64,000 nt of DNA from Bemisia tabaci (taxonomy: Eukaryota > Arthropoda > Insecta > Hemiptera > Aleyrodidae). The position numbers and the translations under genes are program-made. The notes below the pieces were generated by a model. It was not told the origin of the DNA and made no database searches. It saw only the letters and a list, made by a program, of their open reading frames with translations. Shown in pieces: positions 21,864 through 33,266 of this stretch (its first letter is position 1; each line of letters opens with the position of its first letter). The stretch lies in NCBI RefSeq assembly GCF_918797505.1, contig NC_092793.1, positions 80,225,912-80,289,911 on the forward strand, written 5' to 3'.

Positions 21864-23075
21864 CAACTGCAGTTCAGCTTCGCTTAGTTCTGTCTAAGTA
21901 GTAAGAAATTTTTGGATCCATGACTCAACTTTTTATGAGTGAACGATAGCGCACTTTTTTTCTAATAAAAGTCAGGACCAGACATTCTCCAGTTTTTTCC
22001 CGATCAAGCCTTACCTAGTCTAATTTTTCTGAGATTCGGTGTCTTTTAAGTTTGTGAGAAATTACCTCTCATCGAATTTATTTCTTTGTTGTTACGTCAA
22101 ACGATTCATCTACGAATGAAAGCGGACGGCCTCGCGTGCATTGGGCGGGTAGAGGCTCTTCTTCGAATGAGCCAATATATTGATGGATTGTGACGTGCAT
22201 GAAAGAATGATGTAGTCACAGTTACGTTACTTCTATCCATCGTCCGCCTTTTACTTTACAAGAGAATCTCTTTCAGAAGTAAGCGGGCGGGCGGGCGAGT
22301 TGTCAGCAGTGCATGGAAAAAATGTCATTTCCTTCCACTGACGACCAAAAGAATAGGATTAAGGTTCCATTTGTGAGGTCCACAAATGGTTCCACCCTGT
22401 TTCCACTGAGAGAAAAAGCCAAGTTTAAGTGTCGGCTTATTATTCATCGATTGGCTGACATGAGAGCGTAACTACACATTAAGATGAGCCTGGAAAAGCA
22501 TTGCATCGTATGGAGGACAAGGTTCATTGCAGAGTGTAGTTACGCCTATATGTCACTTAGGCGACATATTAGGTTCAGATGTCAATACTTGAAAGAGTAC
22601 ACTTCGCCATGAACCATCAGCAATTTTACCGTAGCCCGGTATAACTGTGCAATGTTCCGATTGCACAGTAAACTCACTGCCCTGAAGAAAGTATGGTTAA
22701 AATCACCACATTAGCGATGTTTCTTATAGAATCTTAACTGTCGGAATTTATAACGAATAGTAGTGGTGCTTTTACCCAATACTTTTGCAATCGACGACTA
22801 CCAGCTACATAATTCAAGTTAACATTTAATGTCAAACAAACCACTACCATTGGTTATTAATTCTATCATCAGAGGTCAGATATCAAATGGAACACCTTTA
22901 TTATGGTAGTTAAAACCATAATTTTTTCCTCAGATTGTGACGATCAAAAATATTCATAAAATTTCACACGGTGAAACGGTGACAAGGTGAAATCATCGGA
23001 AGACGGTAATTTACAGAGAATTCTTGAAAAATACCGCAAGTTTCCGATAATTTTATCCCGTTCTTATTAACTTTT
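21864..23075. other. unassigned sequence
   Basis: A short inverted pair GCGTAACTACAC ... GTGTAGTTACGC spans 22466-22531. A GCGGGCGGGCGGGC run lies near 22283. No gene is recognised. Confidence 0.45.
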
Positions 23076-23422
23076 TCTCTCTAATCCCTCCCCCTCTCCC
23101 CCTCTCCCCCTCTCCTCCTCTCTCATCTCCCTCTCTCTTCTCCCTCTCCTCCTCACCTCTCGGTGAACCTGGACTTTAACCATCGGAATACTGTAAATAA
23201 TGGAGTGATACAACTATTCAAACTTCCATGTGTTGCGCAGTATCATTCTCAATTGAAGGCGTTTTGTTGTTTCCTAGACTCGGATTATCTATCTGACCTC
23301 ACTTCTCATTCCTCTCTCTCTTTCTCTCTCTCCCCCTCCTTCTCCCTCCCCCCTCTCCCTCCTCCCTCTCCCTCCCCCCTCTCCCCCCCCCCCTCTCCCT
23401 CCCCCCTCTCTCTTTCTCTCTC
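23076..23422. repeat. two CT-rich low-complexity tracts
   Basis: Polypyrimidine runs of CCCTCTCC type occupy about 23083-23159 and 23305-23428. Between them is a GTGTTGCGCAGTATCA box at 23230. The 101-codon serine/proline-rich plus frame here is a translation artefact of the tract. Confidence 0.9.
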
Positions 23423-26038
23423 TTTTCCAACGAAGAAAAGGAGCGTAAAAAAAGCCGAGTTTAAATAGTGGAAGTCGACGAGCTCACAACAGCCAGTTTC
23501 TAAAAAAAAGATTCACGGATACAGTTGAAAGCTTGAAAATGCATCATTAAACGTAGCCGAAAGGAATTTCTCGGACGTCGCCGTCGTCGCGAAGGTTATT
23601 TTCAGTAAAGGTGAAGGGGCGAGAGGGCGGAGGGGTGGCGGTGGCCACGACACAAGGCGAAAATAGAGTGAAAGAGAGGCGCGATACAATCAAAACGTCT
23701 ATTGATCTTATTTTAGCATAGGCTCAGAGTCGTCTCTAAGATGAAGAAATACGGGGCAGAAAACAGAGAAAGGTTCTTTCTGTCGTTTGATGAGAAGCTC
23801 GCCGAGGAAACCTCCAATGAATACAAATTCACCTCCACATTTGTGGCGCCGGGGCGGAGGGGAAGGGGAGGAATCCCTTCGGCTGATTCCTGTCCGCCCG
23901 CGTCGAGAGTTCATCCCTTCCTCCTTCGCTTATCCGGCTTGTAAACGTATTAAGTCGCATCCGAACTCATTTTTCGTCAATGCGTGTCCAATTATTTCCT
24001 CCTTGAGATAAATTCGAACCGAGTGCGGAGCGACTTGACTCCACGTTGCACGGCGAGTATGCGCTGAGCAAGCGTCGTGATCTCAAGAGCCCTAGGCTCC
24101 TTAGCCACCAATCGCATCCAAGGCTCACGAGTTTCGAGGACTCGGCCCATTTTCCGATTTGCCCTGCCGTTGCGAGCGGTGAGTACAAAGCGGATTTGTC
24201 AGGTTCATCGCTTTTCGGTGGTTTTCAGCCGGTTTTCGGTGGCAGTGCGGCAGTGCGCCTTGCGTGCAGTTGTGATTACGTTGACGAAATTGAATTTGCC
24301 GGCGCTTTCGGAATTGTCAATAACTCGCGTTATTCTTGGCACGTCATTTTTGCATCCAGCCCGACTTTCTCTTTCACCCCGTCTGCCCTGTGTAGCGGGT
24401 AGCTTCAAATCCGGAATTAATTGCGCTCTTCTGCAACGGGTCCAGGCCAGGGATTTACTTGGCTTAAAAATCTTCTCTCGTTGGAAACGAAAATTCTGTC
24501 ATGTGAGGGTGACGTACACAATTTTAGGTACCTCTGACCGCTACGGTTGGAATTACTCCTGTTTTTAAACTAGCTCAGATACTGTAATGGACTTTTCCGG
24601 AAAATGTAAGGCATTGCATGATCAAAGAGTTAAAGAAATACTGAAATTAATTACTTTGTTTAGCAAGCCTGTCAATTATGCGTTCTTAGTCGATCTTGAA
24701 ACAAACTGCGTGGGTAAAAGGATAAAAATAAGTGAATGAAATCGACTGCCCAAACAAACAATCATAAAACCTTGACCAATATTATTTTTCTTGCCTCTAA
24801 CTTAAGTTGCAAAATACTTAAATGCCGTGGCATCCAGTGTCCAGATGACCAGCGTCAAGTGTAATCAAGTTAATGTTGACTCGGTGATGTAATATTAATT
24901 TCACGGTTAATATGAACTTTTTTCATTGAAAGATTCAACCTTTTTTTAATCACTGTGCCTTTTTTCATTCTTTGTCTCGCGATAAAAGAGAACAGAATCA
25001 AATGCATTTAAATTTAATTCCAAATCACGTAAAAATTGTAGCTGTGAGAGGCGAATACATATTTACGACAAAGTGAAGAATAAAAATTAAGGGTGGTATT
25101 AAAATATCACATGGATCAGTGCTTCGTGATTGTTCTCATAAAATCCGCAATCGAGGTTCATTCAAATTAGCAAAAGTCCGATTTAAAGGTTTGCACATAC
25201 AAAGTGGTAGTATAAAACTTCAGCTCTAGAAAGCGATGTAATGAAGCACCACCAGGCATCTTTACGACTGCACCGTATAAAAACAATAATGGAATGTGGG
25301 TGAAGAGGACATAAAGAATAAAAATAAAAATAAAAAATGAACCTCAAACGACGCATAAAATTCTACCAAGGATTGTCAACTCAGGTGACGCCCTGAATAA
25401 ACGTAAACTGACAAAAGCGGTGTTGCCGTATGCTGATAAAATTAAGTTTAAAATGGAAAAAAAACTGATCGGTTGATCATTTGCCTTAAGCAACGTTCTA
25501 CTTGTTCTTTAGAAGCAGCATGAATTCGCTGTCTCTTGTTGAAATCAGAGCAAAAGACCCGAATGTCGCACAGAAAAAAAGAGGAAAAAATTGGCTGGTA
25601 CAAGGAACAATCAGTCTTAACACTTCAGAGTTGAATAGCGTGCCCATAAACTAAGGATAAATTAATTTTGAAAATGTACAAGAAATGAATAAACATCTTG
25701 ATTGCAAGGATAGATATTTTTGGAAAAGAAAATGTATCACTTTAACTAAGTATTGACTATTAATTCAAGTTTCCAATCGAAAAATGCCCTTTATTGCATG
25801 ATGGGCGCGCTGATAAACGTTTAAAGTCTCAATACTAAGTTTCGCTTTAGGTGAGACTCATTTTTTGGCCATATGAATGATGATATTTATTCTCTTTTTT
25901 CAAATCGATCATTGAGGCTTAAATTTTTGTCACGGCAACGGTGGGCTTAAATATGCGAGGTAACTTTAAATGGAGCAGTTCACAGATTGCCAGACCTCAT
26001 TTTGGTAGAGAAATTCACACGAGTTCGGTTCAAACCCA
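23423..26038. other. 2.6 kb without a supported gene; GC-richer patch at 23.6-24.4 kb
   Basis: The 23.6-24.4 kb portion is richer in GC and CG dinucleotides than its surroundings and has a good donor-like GCG/GTGAGT at 24178/24179, so a promoter or 5' untranslated exon is conceivable. The remainder to 26 kb is plain AT-rich DNA. No domain is seen in the overlapping frames. Confidence 0.35.
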
Positions 26039-26104
26039 AGAATACAAATATTCAAGCTTTGGTGTGTTGCACAGTATCACATGCAATTGAAGGCTTTTTG
26101 TACT
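26039..26104. repeat. dispersed GTGTTGCACAGTATCA box
   Basis: ATATTCAAGC, then GTGTTGCACAGTATCACA, then CAATTGAAGGC. The same series, with changes, occurs at 13454, 23230 and 35587. Just upstream at 26030 is GGTTCAAACCC, which resembles a polymerase III B box, but no tRNA fold is found. Confidence 0.5.
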
Positions 26105-26754
26105 GGGCCGGCTGCGACACGCGGAGAGATAGAGCGTGGGATTTTTATTTGTCAGTGTCACGAGGAGTAAAAATGACATTTCTGGTTAATATAAAGATTT
26201 TAACTTCATATTATTGAATTGAAACGTGATGGAAGATTCGAAATTCAACAAATCGAGGGGTTTTTTTTTTATTTTAGTTTTGCCCGTTGTACAAAATTTT
26301 TTCAAGCGGAAAATTGGCAGCATTGCGTCTTGTCTAGCTTCGGCGTGTTACCGGCGTCCATTTTTAAAGAATGGTCTAAGCCCTAACAGCTTGTGCTTTT
26401 TCATTACATCACAGGTTTTATCTTTTTTTATTTATTTATTCGCCACTCGTTGCCCGTTGCATTTCGTGACTTGACCGCGGTCGGGAGAGGCGCACTCGTG
26501 GATTCCCATTTTCACACTTACGAGGCTGAGCTTTATTTCACTTTTTTGTTGGTGACTGCCCCAGCCTCTTGAAATTCCTCTTCCGTTATTTTGCATTTGC
26601 TCAGAAAAGTGTTCTCGTTACGCGAAAGTTCTACCTTCAAAATACTTTTACGAACGCCGTAGCTTCCCGTGCGAAAGCATGCAATTTAATAGTGAATGCG
26701 TTTCTTATATTCTTTTATATCGCTGTTTAACTGCACATTTTCACAATAAAAAAC
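26105..26754. other. unassigned sequence
   Basis: Short frames only, no domain recognised. Confidence 0.5.
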
Positions 26755-26985
26755 TACACGGAAAAAAATTGCTGATTCAACAATTCAATTGCTAAAAACA
26801 GTGAGTGCAATGTTTCAACGCAGATTTTGCAACAAAAAAATGCTACTTTAAGCACAATGTAAACTAATATAACCACGGGGGTGGTTAAAGTGGCATTTTT
26901 TTGTTGTAAAATCTGCGTTGAAACATTGCACTCACTGATTTTAGCAATTGAATTGCTGAATCAGCAATTCTTTTTTTTCCGTGTA
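26755..26985. mobile_element. MITE, AATTGCTGATT family, copy 2
   Basis: The ends are TACACGGAAAAAAATTGCTG and its complement. Arms of about 85 bases carry GCAATGTTTCAACGCAGATT and its mirror. The centre has CCACGGGGGTGGTTAAAGTG, corresponding to CCAGGGGGGTGGTTAAAGTA in 12031-12261. The terminal TA may be the target duplication. Confidence 0.85.
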
Positions 26986-27960
26986 CCTAAAAATCTAACG
27001 AGCCTAATCGATTTGTGAGCTCTGATGACTCTGCGTGGAAGTGCTACACAAATCCTTATATTTTCCTCTGAAATACGGTTGTATATAATGAAAGAGGATT
27101 CTACATAGCTTGGGCTGAAAAATAAATGAAGAAAAAAGAAAAGGTGTTACCATACTTTTTTTCGAACAATGTTGAAGCGCCTTTCTAAAATAAACATTGA
27201 AAAAGATTGTTATTATTTGGGGTGCGTCCGATCAATACAATTTCGACAAAATAGTTTGAGAACTTATACCTACTCTAAGATACAAGCACTAAACTGGAAA
27301 GCGCCCAAATAGGTTCTTCTTGTTCTTTTCTCCATTTTTCATCCTTGGACAGATCATAAATCCCAGCGATTGGCGATTGATCTACCAGGCACGTGCGAGC
27401 AAAAGGATGAAATTGGTATGGATATTTGTCTTTATCCTAGGCGAGAGACGTCAAAAATTAAATCATAAAGCGCATTATTCATCTTCTAAGGATGAGAAGG
27501 TTATAGCTCTGTGTCCATTCCTTGGCCGATTGTCCAGACATCATTCAGTTCGTGATCGTCCAACCATGACCGTAAAAATATGAATAATATGAATAAAATA
27601 AAATAAGAACATTGAAACTTAAAAACAAAAAGAAAAAGAAAAACCGAATATTCCAAACCACAAGCACCTGCTGCAAATATATCACATTAATTTAAAGAAT
27701 TGCAATTCTCACGCAAGCAAGAAACCAACGTTTGTGGCCGCCTCTTCCACCGCAAAAAAGGCAGCCCTGAGCAAATCCAGTGCCTCTAATAGTTTTTGTT
27801 GCCAATTTTCCATAAATTCTTAAATTTTTACCATCGATCTCAACCGAAAAAGTAATGTATTCAATCACATTGAGGAAACGCCGCACTCGGATGGATGCAC
27901 CGTCGATCCGCTTTGAAGGAAAAAATACGCCGGCTCCTTTACACCGAGCCGCACTCCTCT
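26986..27960. other. unassigned sequence
   Basis: The 133-codon minus frame 27692-28093 runs through the adjacent MITE and has no domain, so it is not called. No RNA gene is recognised. Confidence 0.45.
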
Positions 27961-28210
27961 CAGTCGTGCTAAGGAAGAACGTCATATGCACCTGCGGATA
28001 TGGCAAAATTTTGTTTAATAAAACGCGATGAAAATATGAAATTTGTGAATTGTTTTCCTCCGATTTTTCAGAGAATTTTATTCGCAATTTCATTCAAATT
28101 CACTAAATATTTATTGGAGAAATACTTAAAGTTTCCTCAAGAATACATATTCTATTGCGGCAAAATTTGGCAGGATTTGAATGTTGATAGGACGTTGTTG
28201 CTTAGCACGG
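27961..28210. mobile_element. MITE, CTGCCGTGCTAAGG family, copy B (degenerate)
   Basis: CAGTCGTGCTAAGGAAGAAC at the left and TTGCTTAGCACGG at the right are diverged versions of the family ends. The core keeps the AATTTTCAGA-type tracts seen in other copies. Length is 250 bp. Confidence 0.7.
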
Positions 28211-28399
28211 GAGCCTCGTCTGCCCCTCGTTTGCACCCTTCAAAGGGTTGTCTCAGGTTAATTAGTTTACATCGTATTCTCGTGATGAATTAATTTAATT
28301 TTTCGCCCGCTCCTCTCTCGCCTGCGTGGATTCCTTATCCACTCGCAATTAAAGCCACAGCGTGGTGTTGCCGCTGCTCAGGCCCTAATTTACATTCAA
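28211..28399. other. unassigned sequence
   Basis: No gene or repeat structure is recognised. Confidence 0.5.
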
Positions 28400-28790
28400 A
28401 CCTCTTTCCCCCCTTTTATTTTTTTTCACTTTCTTGCTCTTTCCTCCTATTTTTTCTCTTTCCTCCTTTTTCTTCTCTTTTCTCCAGGTTCTTCTCTTTT
28501 CTTATGTTTTTTTCTGTTTTCTCTCATTTTTGTCGTTTTTTCATGTTCTCCCTTTTTTTCTTATTTTCCCTTTTTTCCGTCTTCTTGATTCCTTCTCTTT
28601 TTTGCTTTTTTCTCGTTTCTTCTCTTTTTTGCATTTTTACTCTATTTAACTCTTCTTTTCTCCTTTCCTTCTTTTTTCCTATTTTTCCAATTTTTCCTCT
28701 GTTCTTCTCTTTTTTGCTTTTTATGCTCTTTTCTCCTCTTGTTTGCTTCTTGTTCTCCTATACTTTTTTTCCTCTTTGATCTTTCTTTAT
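28400..28790. repeat. TTTTCTTCTC polypyrimidine tract
   Basis: About 390 bases made almost wholly of T and C on the plus strand. Two phenylalanine/serine-rich frames across it are composition artefacts. Confidence 0.9.
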
Positions 28791-29459
28791 TCAACACTTT
28801 ATACATTTATCCTGAACTATGAAAATGTGTAGATTATCCTTGCACCCACCGCACTTGTCTACCTTCACTCCTCTCGTTGACTCGGTGGGGGTTTAGGGGG
28901 ACGGGGGAAGGGGGAAATTTTCTATTTGCGTGGTTGGTACCATTCTCTCGTCGGATTGTCTTTGCGGTGATCCATCATCAATACGAAAGTATAAACTCCT
29001 TCAATGAGGGCTGATACAACCTAACATTACACCAGAGTGCAAATAGTCGCCTGCTGTAAACTACGCCGCTATAGTTGTTTGTGTTTTGTGTAGAATCCCG
29101 ACTTTAAGGATCTACGAATCTGTGAACAAAAAAAAAGGAGAAAAAAACAGCATTGTTCGACAAAGCTTTAGTTTACGGAAAAATGATGGCGAACTGTTAA
29201 GTAGGAGTCGATCCGTACGCTTCAAATAATGTCGATGTTTGATGAGGTGCCGATGACGTCCTGTTTTATGGTTCAGAATATGGATGAAAAGGAGAAAAAT
29301 GACATGTTTATCGGGGATGAACTCCTTAACGCAAGATTTGTGTTTTTCAACAAAATCACCTCGCATGCAGGTCTCATTTTCAATGAGTCTTCTTTCATAT
29401 CGTGCCACTCAGTTTTGATACTGCTACAAATTTTGAATCAGTTTCTTGCATCATCCTGT
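28791..29459. other. unassigned sequence
   Basis: Short overlapping frames on both strands, no recognised domain. Confidence 0.5.
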
Positions 29460-29700
29460 ACACTACGATAATGGACCACTAAATCCTGAACGAATTTCGA
29501 CTTGCCGATTCATGTTCCCAAAAGTAAATGACGCGTAGTACACGAGGGGCTTATTAAAGACGTGAAAAACTAATTCAAAAAATGTAGTTTAAAAAAGTGA
29601 AACTTTAAAATGCCCCGCTTCCGCGTCGAATCGAATAATGTCACCCGACACCAATCAGAAACGAGCGTGGGTTTCTACAGCTTTCGTCTAATGTCTCTCT
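29460..29700 (+). repeat. diverged dispersed repeat, copy 2
   Basis: It starts near TAATGGACCACTAAATCCTG and continues with AATGACGCG and CGAATAATGTCACCCGACAC. It corresponds in reverse to 18889-19140. Confidence 0.5.
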
Positions 29701-30124
29701 AGCTCTACTCCTCGTATAAAGTCGAAATTATATCTTCAGAATCAAAGAACTGAAGCTCATTCATGCTGTCCATAGTTAGCAAGCAACATTCTACATCGAA
29801 ATACGTTTTATTTAAACAAACATCAGTGGAAAATGAGAGGAGATGCGGTTTGTCTACCGCAATACTTTACTGCCACCATTTTTCTGCCATTCCGGGGGGT
29901 TTGCAATCTTCTCTAGTCTTTGGAATTTTTTGGCTCCAAAAATACGCGATAAGTTACAAAGTAATATACTCACCTGTTACTTTCAAAATACCCAATAAAC
30001 AGAAAGCACAAGGGTTAGTGACCCATTTTTGCCTATCAAAGACACAAACCGTGAAGTTGTGTGATTTAGCGACGGATCTTGCTCCTACATCACTTAAAGG
30101 CACCTTAAATATAATGTCTCTATG

Positions 30125-30374
30125 CTGCCGTGCTAAGGAAAAACGCCGTATGAATATTCGAGAGTTGCCAAATTTCCTTCGATAAAATGTTCATTTTTTA
30201 GGAAAGTTAGGAATGTTTTTCCTTTCAATTTTCAGAATCTTAAGGTGAAATTGCGAAAAAAATTATCCGAAAAATTGACAGGAAAATATTCATAAGTTTA
30301 CCTGAAAATTCGCGTTTTATCGAAGGAAATTTGTCAACGCCCGAAGGTTCATACGTCATTTTTCCTTAGCACGG
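30125..30374. mobile_element. MITE, CTGCCGTGCTAAGG family, copy C
   Basis: The left end CTGCCGTGCTAAGGAAAAAC is intact; the right end is CCTTAGCACGG with the last three bases changed. Length 250 bp. An internal GTTGCCAAATTTCCTTCGAT block is shared with copies A and F. Confidence 0.85.
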
Positions 30375-30390
30375 AAATGTAGGGGACACA

Positions 30391-30695
30391 CAGGGTGGCA
30401 AAATTTCATGAAAAGTATGATCTTGAAATTTCACGTGAAATATTTCATGAAAAGTATAATCTTGAAATTTCACGTGAAATATTTCATGAAACAGAAATGT
30501 ATGAAAGATATTGAAAAATATCAATTCTTTCATGTTTTGCAAAATGTAAAAATGGTTACTTTCTGTCTATTGTCGTTGAGTACGGGTTTTAGCCCCTGAA
30601 AAATATGAAATATTTCACAGCCTCGTAAAATTTCGTGAAATATTTCACTGAGATTTCCAATCTTTCATTTCTTTCTCACATTTCATGACACCCTG
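30391..30695. mobile_element. hAT-type MITE, CAGGGTGGCAAAATTTC termini, perfect 8 bp TSD
   Basis: It begins CAGGGTGGCAAAATTTCATG and ends CATTTCATGACACCCTG. GGGACACA flanks it directly on both sides (30383-30390, 30696-30703). An 8 bp duplication with a CAGGGTG-type terminus is characteristic of hAT transposons. Inside, a 42 bp unit containing GAAATTTCACGTGAAATATT is repeated twice in tandem. No transposase is encoded. Confidence 0.9.
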
Positions 30696-30703
30696 GGGAC
30701 ACA

Positions 30704-31160
30704 TGGCTCATGCTACAAGCATGGCAACGCAGATAGGGGAAGACGATAGGAAGCGATTTGAGCTGAGCTGGCGGGCTTTCGCCGAGATTCCGGCAACCGG
30801 CAACGCTCGGCTTCAATTAATGAAACCTATTCATTTCTCGTTAGTCGCAGGCAGGCGGGTTTCTATGCATTCATTAGGTGTCAACCACGTTATGGGCCGG
30901 GTAGGATGGAGCGGGGCGGGGAGGGGAGAGGCCTCCTAGGCACGAGCGACGCCGGGGTGTTATGTGTCTCGCTCGGCGCCCGGCGCCCCGACGCCCCGGC
31001 CCGGGAAAGCGATCCCCTTGGCAATGCATCTGATGTGTGCTCAGAGGAAACGCGCAAGACTCCCCGGGATCCTGAAAATCTCGACCCGCTCTCGATGAGT
31101 TGCCACGATAGGCCTGGTTGCAAACTTCAGCTAGGGCAAAAATAAGAGATGATCAAAATG
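30704..31160. other. GC-rich unassigned patch
   Basis: High-GC sequence at 30880-31090 with GGCGCCCGGCGCC. Overlapping frames on both strands carry no recognised domain. Confidence 0.4.
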
Positions 31161-31532
31161 CAAGGTAGATTTACACAGGTATGGACAAGTTGAAAATTTC
31201 CCATGAGCCTCAGTACGTGTCACATGACCTCGTGACGTAGGTTAAGGGGCCCGTTCGACCACACTAATCTCAACTTCATGAATGTATTGCTCCATTGAAA
31301 CGTCAAAACACTATCACATATTGACAATGGTAGGTAAGAAGATCCTCGGGAACAATTAAATTATCTCCAAAACTAAAATAACGAATTATTACCAAACTGG
31401 AGCAACATAACCAATAAATCACCAACCAATCACAATAATGAAAGCATAAAAATGGCGGTCGTTAAGGGGCCACTAGAGAGCCAATCACAGGCCGGATTTT
31501 CAACTTGTCCATACCTGTGTAAATCTACTTTG
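31161..31532. mobile_element. MITE, CAAGGTAGATTTACACAGG family, copy 1
   Basis: Its ends CAAGGTAGATTTACACAGG and CCTGTGTAAATCTACTTTG are inverted. Flanking nonamers ATCAAAATG and CTAAAAATG agree at 7 of 9 positions, compatible with an old 9 bp duplication. The copy at 54800-55130 shares ends and subterminal blocks such as GTCACATGACCTCGTGACGT. Confidence 0.85.
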
Positions 31533-31613
31533 CTAAAAATGAGTCAGTGAGAACGAAAACGCACCAACTCGAAAAAATGAAAATAATGATAACGCGCACA
31601 CAACTGCACATTA

Positions 31614-31841
31614 CACTGGAAAAAAAAACACATTGGATCTAGGGTCCAGGCTCTTGAAAACATTGACAAAAAAAAATACTCTCGATTCAATCGGATATTT
31701 GCTTGAATCAAAACGAAATCCGCTTAAATTAAGAGGCTTGGTTCTTGATTTAAGCTGAATTCTGATTGAATCAAGAGTACTTTTTCTTGTCGGTGTTTTT
31801 AAGAGTCTGGGCTCCAGATCCAATGTGTTTTTTTTCCAGTG
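31614..31841. mobile_element. MITE, CACTGG family, subfamily 2, copy 1
   Basis: CACTGGAAAAAAAAACACAT is mirrored by ATGTGTTTTTTTTCCAGTG, and GGATCTAGGGTCCAGGCTCT by its complement. The core keeps AAATCCGCTTAAATTAAGAG. It is the same length (228 bp) as the copy at 40318-40545, which lies in the opposite orientation. Confidence 0.85.
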
Positions 31842-32330
31842 AGGTGAAGCAGTAAGTCAAAGGAAAATATTTTTGGTGCCGAAAGACAAGTACTGAAGGA
31901 CACTATGAAGGTCCAGTTTGAACAGATTTTAACGGATGCTAACTTCAATGACCTTTCTGAAAAGTGACTGTCGTTAATGAGAATTGAGGGATTTCGAGTT
32001 ACCGAGTTGGTGTGTTTTTGTCCTCACTGATTCAAATAGAAAATGACTCAAAAATCACAATGAGCGCATCAGGAAAGTCTCAAATACACTCCTAACTTCA
32101 CAATTTCCGTGAGAAATATGTGTCCTAATAGGCTTTCCGCTTTAAAAACGAGGCGCACAGATGAACTTTACAGCTTACGCTTTCACTACAGCACAGATGA
32201 ACATCTCGCAAGAGCAGTCACTCCATCTTACCCTTGCGCACTGGGATGTAATACAATATTCAACATGGCTGCCGCTTCCGAACACAGATCGTGAGAAAGC
32301 ACCACTGTCTTTATCAACGCAAGTAAGAAG
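31842..32330. other. unassigned sequence
   Basis: Short frames only. Confidence 0.5.
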
Positions 32331-32594
32331 TATATCGACGGTGAAACTACCAAACCACGTATCTCGGTTTGCGACGTCACAGACTTCCTGTCATACTTTA
32401 TTTTTTAAATGAATAACTACTGAACGTCCAGTCTTGAAAATTTCTGTGATTTTTTCTCTTCGTGCGGAGAAAATTCTGTGAAAATTTCAAAGAATGATAT
32501 TGATTTGGTCTACTTTAAAAAAATAAAATGTGAGCGTAGATTTTTAAACATCGCAACCGAGATACGTGGTTTGGTAGTTTTACCGTCGATATAT
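32331..32594. mobile_element. MITE, TCGACGGTG family, copy 2
   Basis: TATCGACGGTGAAACTACCA at the left is mirrored by TGGTAGTTTTACCGTCGATA at the right. ACCACGTATCTCGGTTTGCG is mirrored too. TA flanks both sides. It is the best-preserved copy of the family here. Confidence 0.9.
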
Positions 32595-32997
32595 AAACAC
32601 GTCGGTTGATATAATCCCGTCTCGTCACGTGCGTTCAGGCGAGTTGGCGCAACAGTGGCGACACATGGAGCGGTTCATAGCATAGTCTACGAACATGCGA
32701 CTATTCATGCTCTGGCGTGATGCTAGGTGGTATCAACTCTTATTGAAGGCATGCTAACTTTTGTACCGATGATAAAATTTAGTAAAGAACATTCGATGAG
32801 AGCACCAAGCCGAGCGACTTTGTGACTTGCTCAATGTGATTTCCGAGCGATTTTACACACACAAATTTACTCAGTTGGGCTGTATCTATCGAGTTAGTTA
32901 TAAGTATGAAGTAGTATGATAAATATGTGAATGATAAAATTGCCACAAAAATTTCCTTTGCCCTAATTTTAAGTGATGTACATGTTTTCTGTTCCAG
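32595..32997. other. unassigned sequence
   Basis: No repeat or gene is recognised. A pyrimidine-rich stretch ending TGTTTTCTGTTCCAG closes the interval and could be a splice acceptor. Confidence 0.4.
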
Positions 32998-33054
32998 GTA
33001 CGATTGATCTCTCTGCATATTTCAGCAGCATTTCTTGTCTAACTAATATGATGG
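32998..33054 (+). other. possible small internal exon (57 bp)
   Basis: A strong acceptor-like TTTTCTGTTCCAG ends at 32997, and a donor-like GTGAGT starts at 33055. The 57 bases between are open in one phase of three (containing TIDLSAYFSSISCLTNMM), and 57 is a multiple of three. Nothing else identifies a host gene, and such combinations do arise by chance in 60 kb. Tentative only. Confidence 0.25.
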
Positions 33055-33266
33055 GTGAGTTTTTTTTTGTTTTTTTGCATAAAATATTTAAGTATTTTTA
33101 CCACTCATTACATCTAGAATGAGACTTGCCGTTCGGATCGCTGGCCAACCTTCCTTCTATCCTTCCCTCCTCGAAAATCATTCAGAAACGCAGTAAACGA
33201 GGAGAAATTTTTCACCTGATGTTTTTTGATAGGCTCGCTGTATGTTTTCTGTTTGAGAGGGTCATC

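Noticed and set aside
23163..23468. Serine/proline-rich 101-codon frame
   Set aside because: Translation of a CT-rich low-complexity tract.
24046..24568. 118-codon and longer overlapping frames
   Set aside because: They overlap each other in different phases in a GC-rich patch. The longer one starts with GTG and neither has a recognised domain.
26025..26045. Polymerase III B box (GGTTCAAACCC), possible tRNA gene
   Set aside because: No acceptable A box, anticodon arm or acceptor stem can be folded around it.
27692..28093. 133-codon minus frame with a CXXCGGRGGHK-like stretch
   Set aside because: Its first third lies inside a MITE, and the Cys/Gly stretch is too short and lacks zinc-finger spacing.
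28434..28779. Phenylalanine-rich membrane-like proteins
   Set aside because: Translation of a polypyrimidine tract, open in several frames at once.
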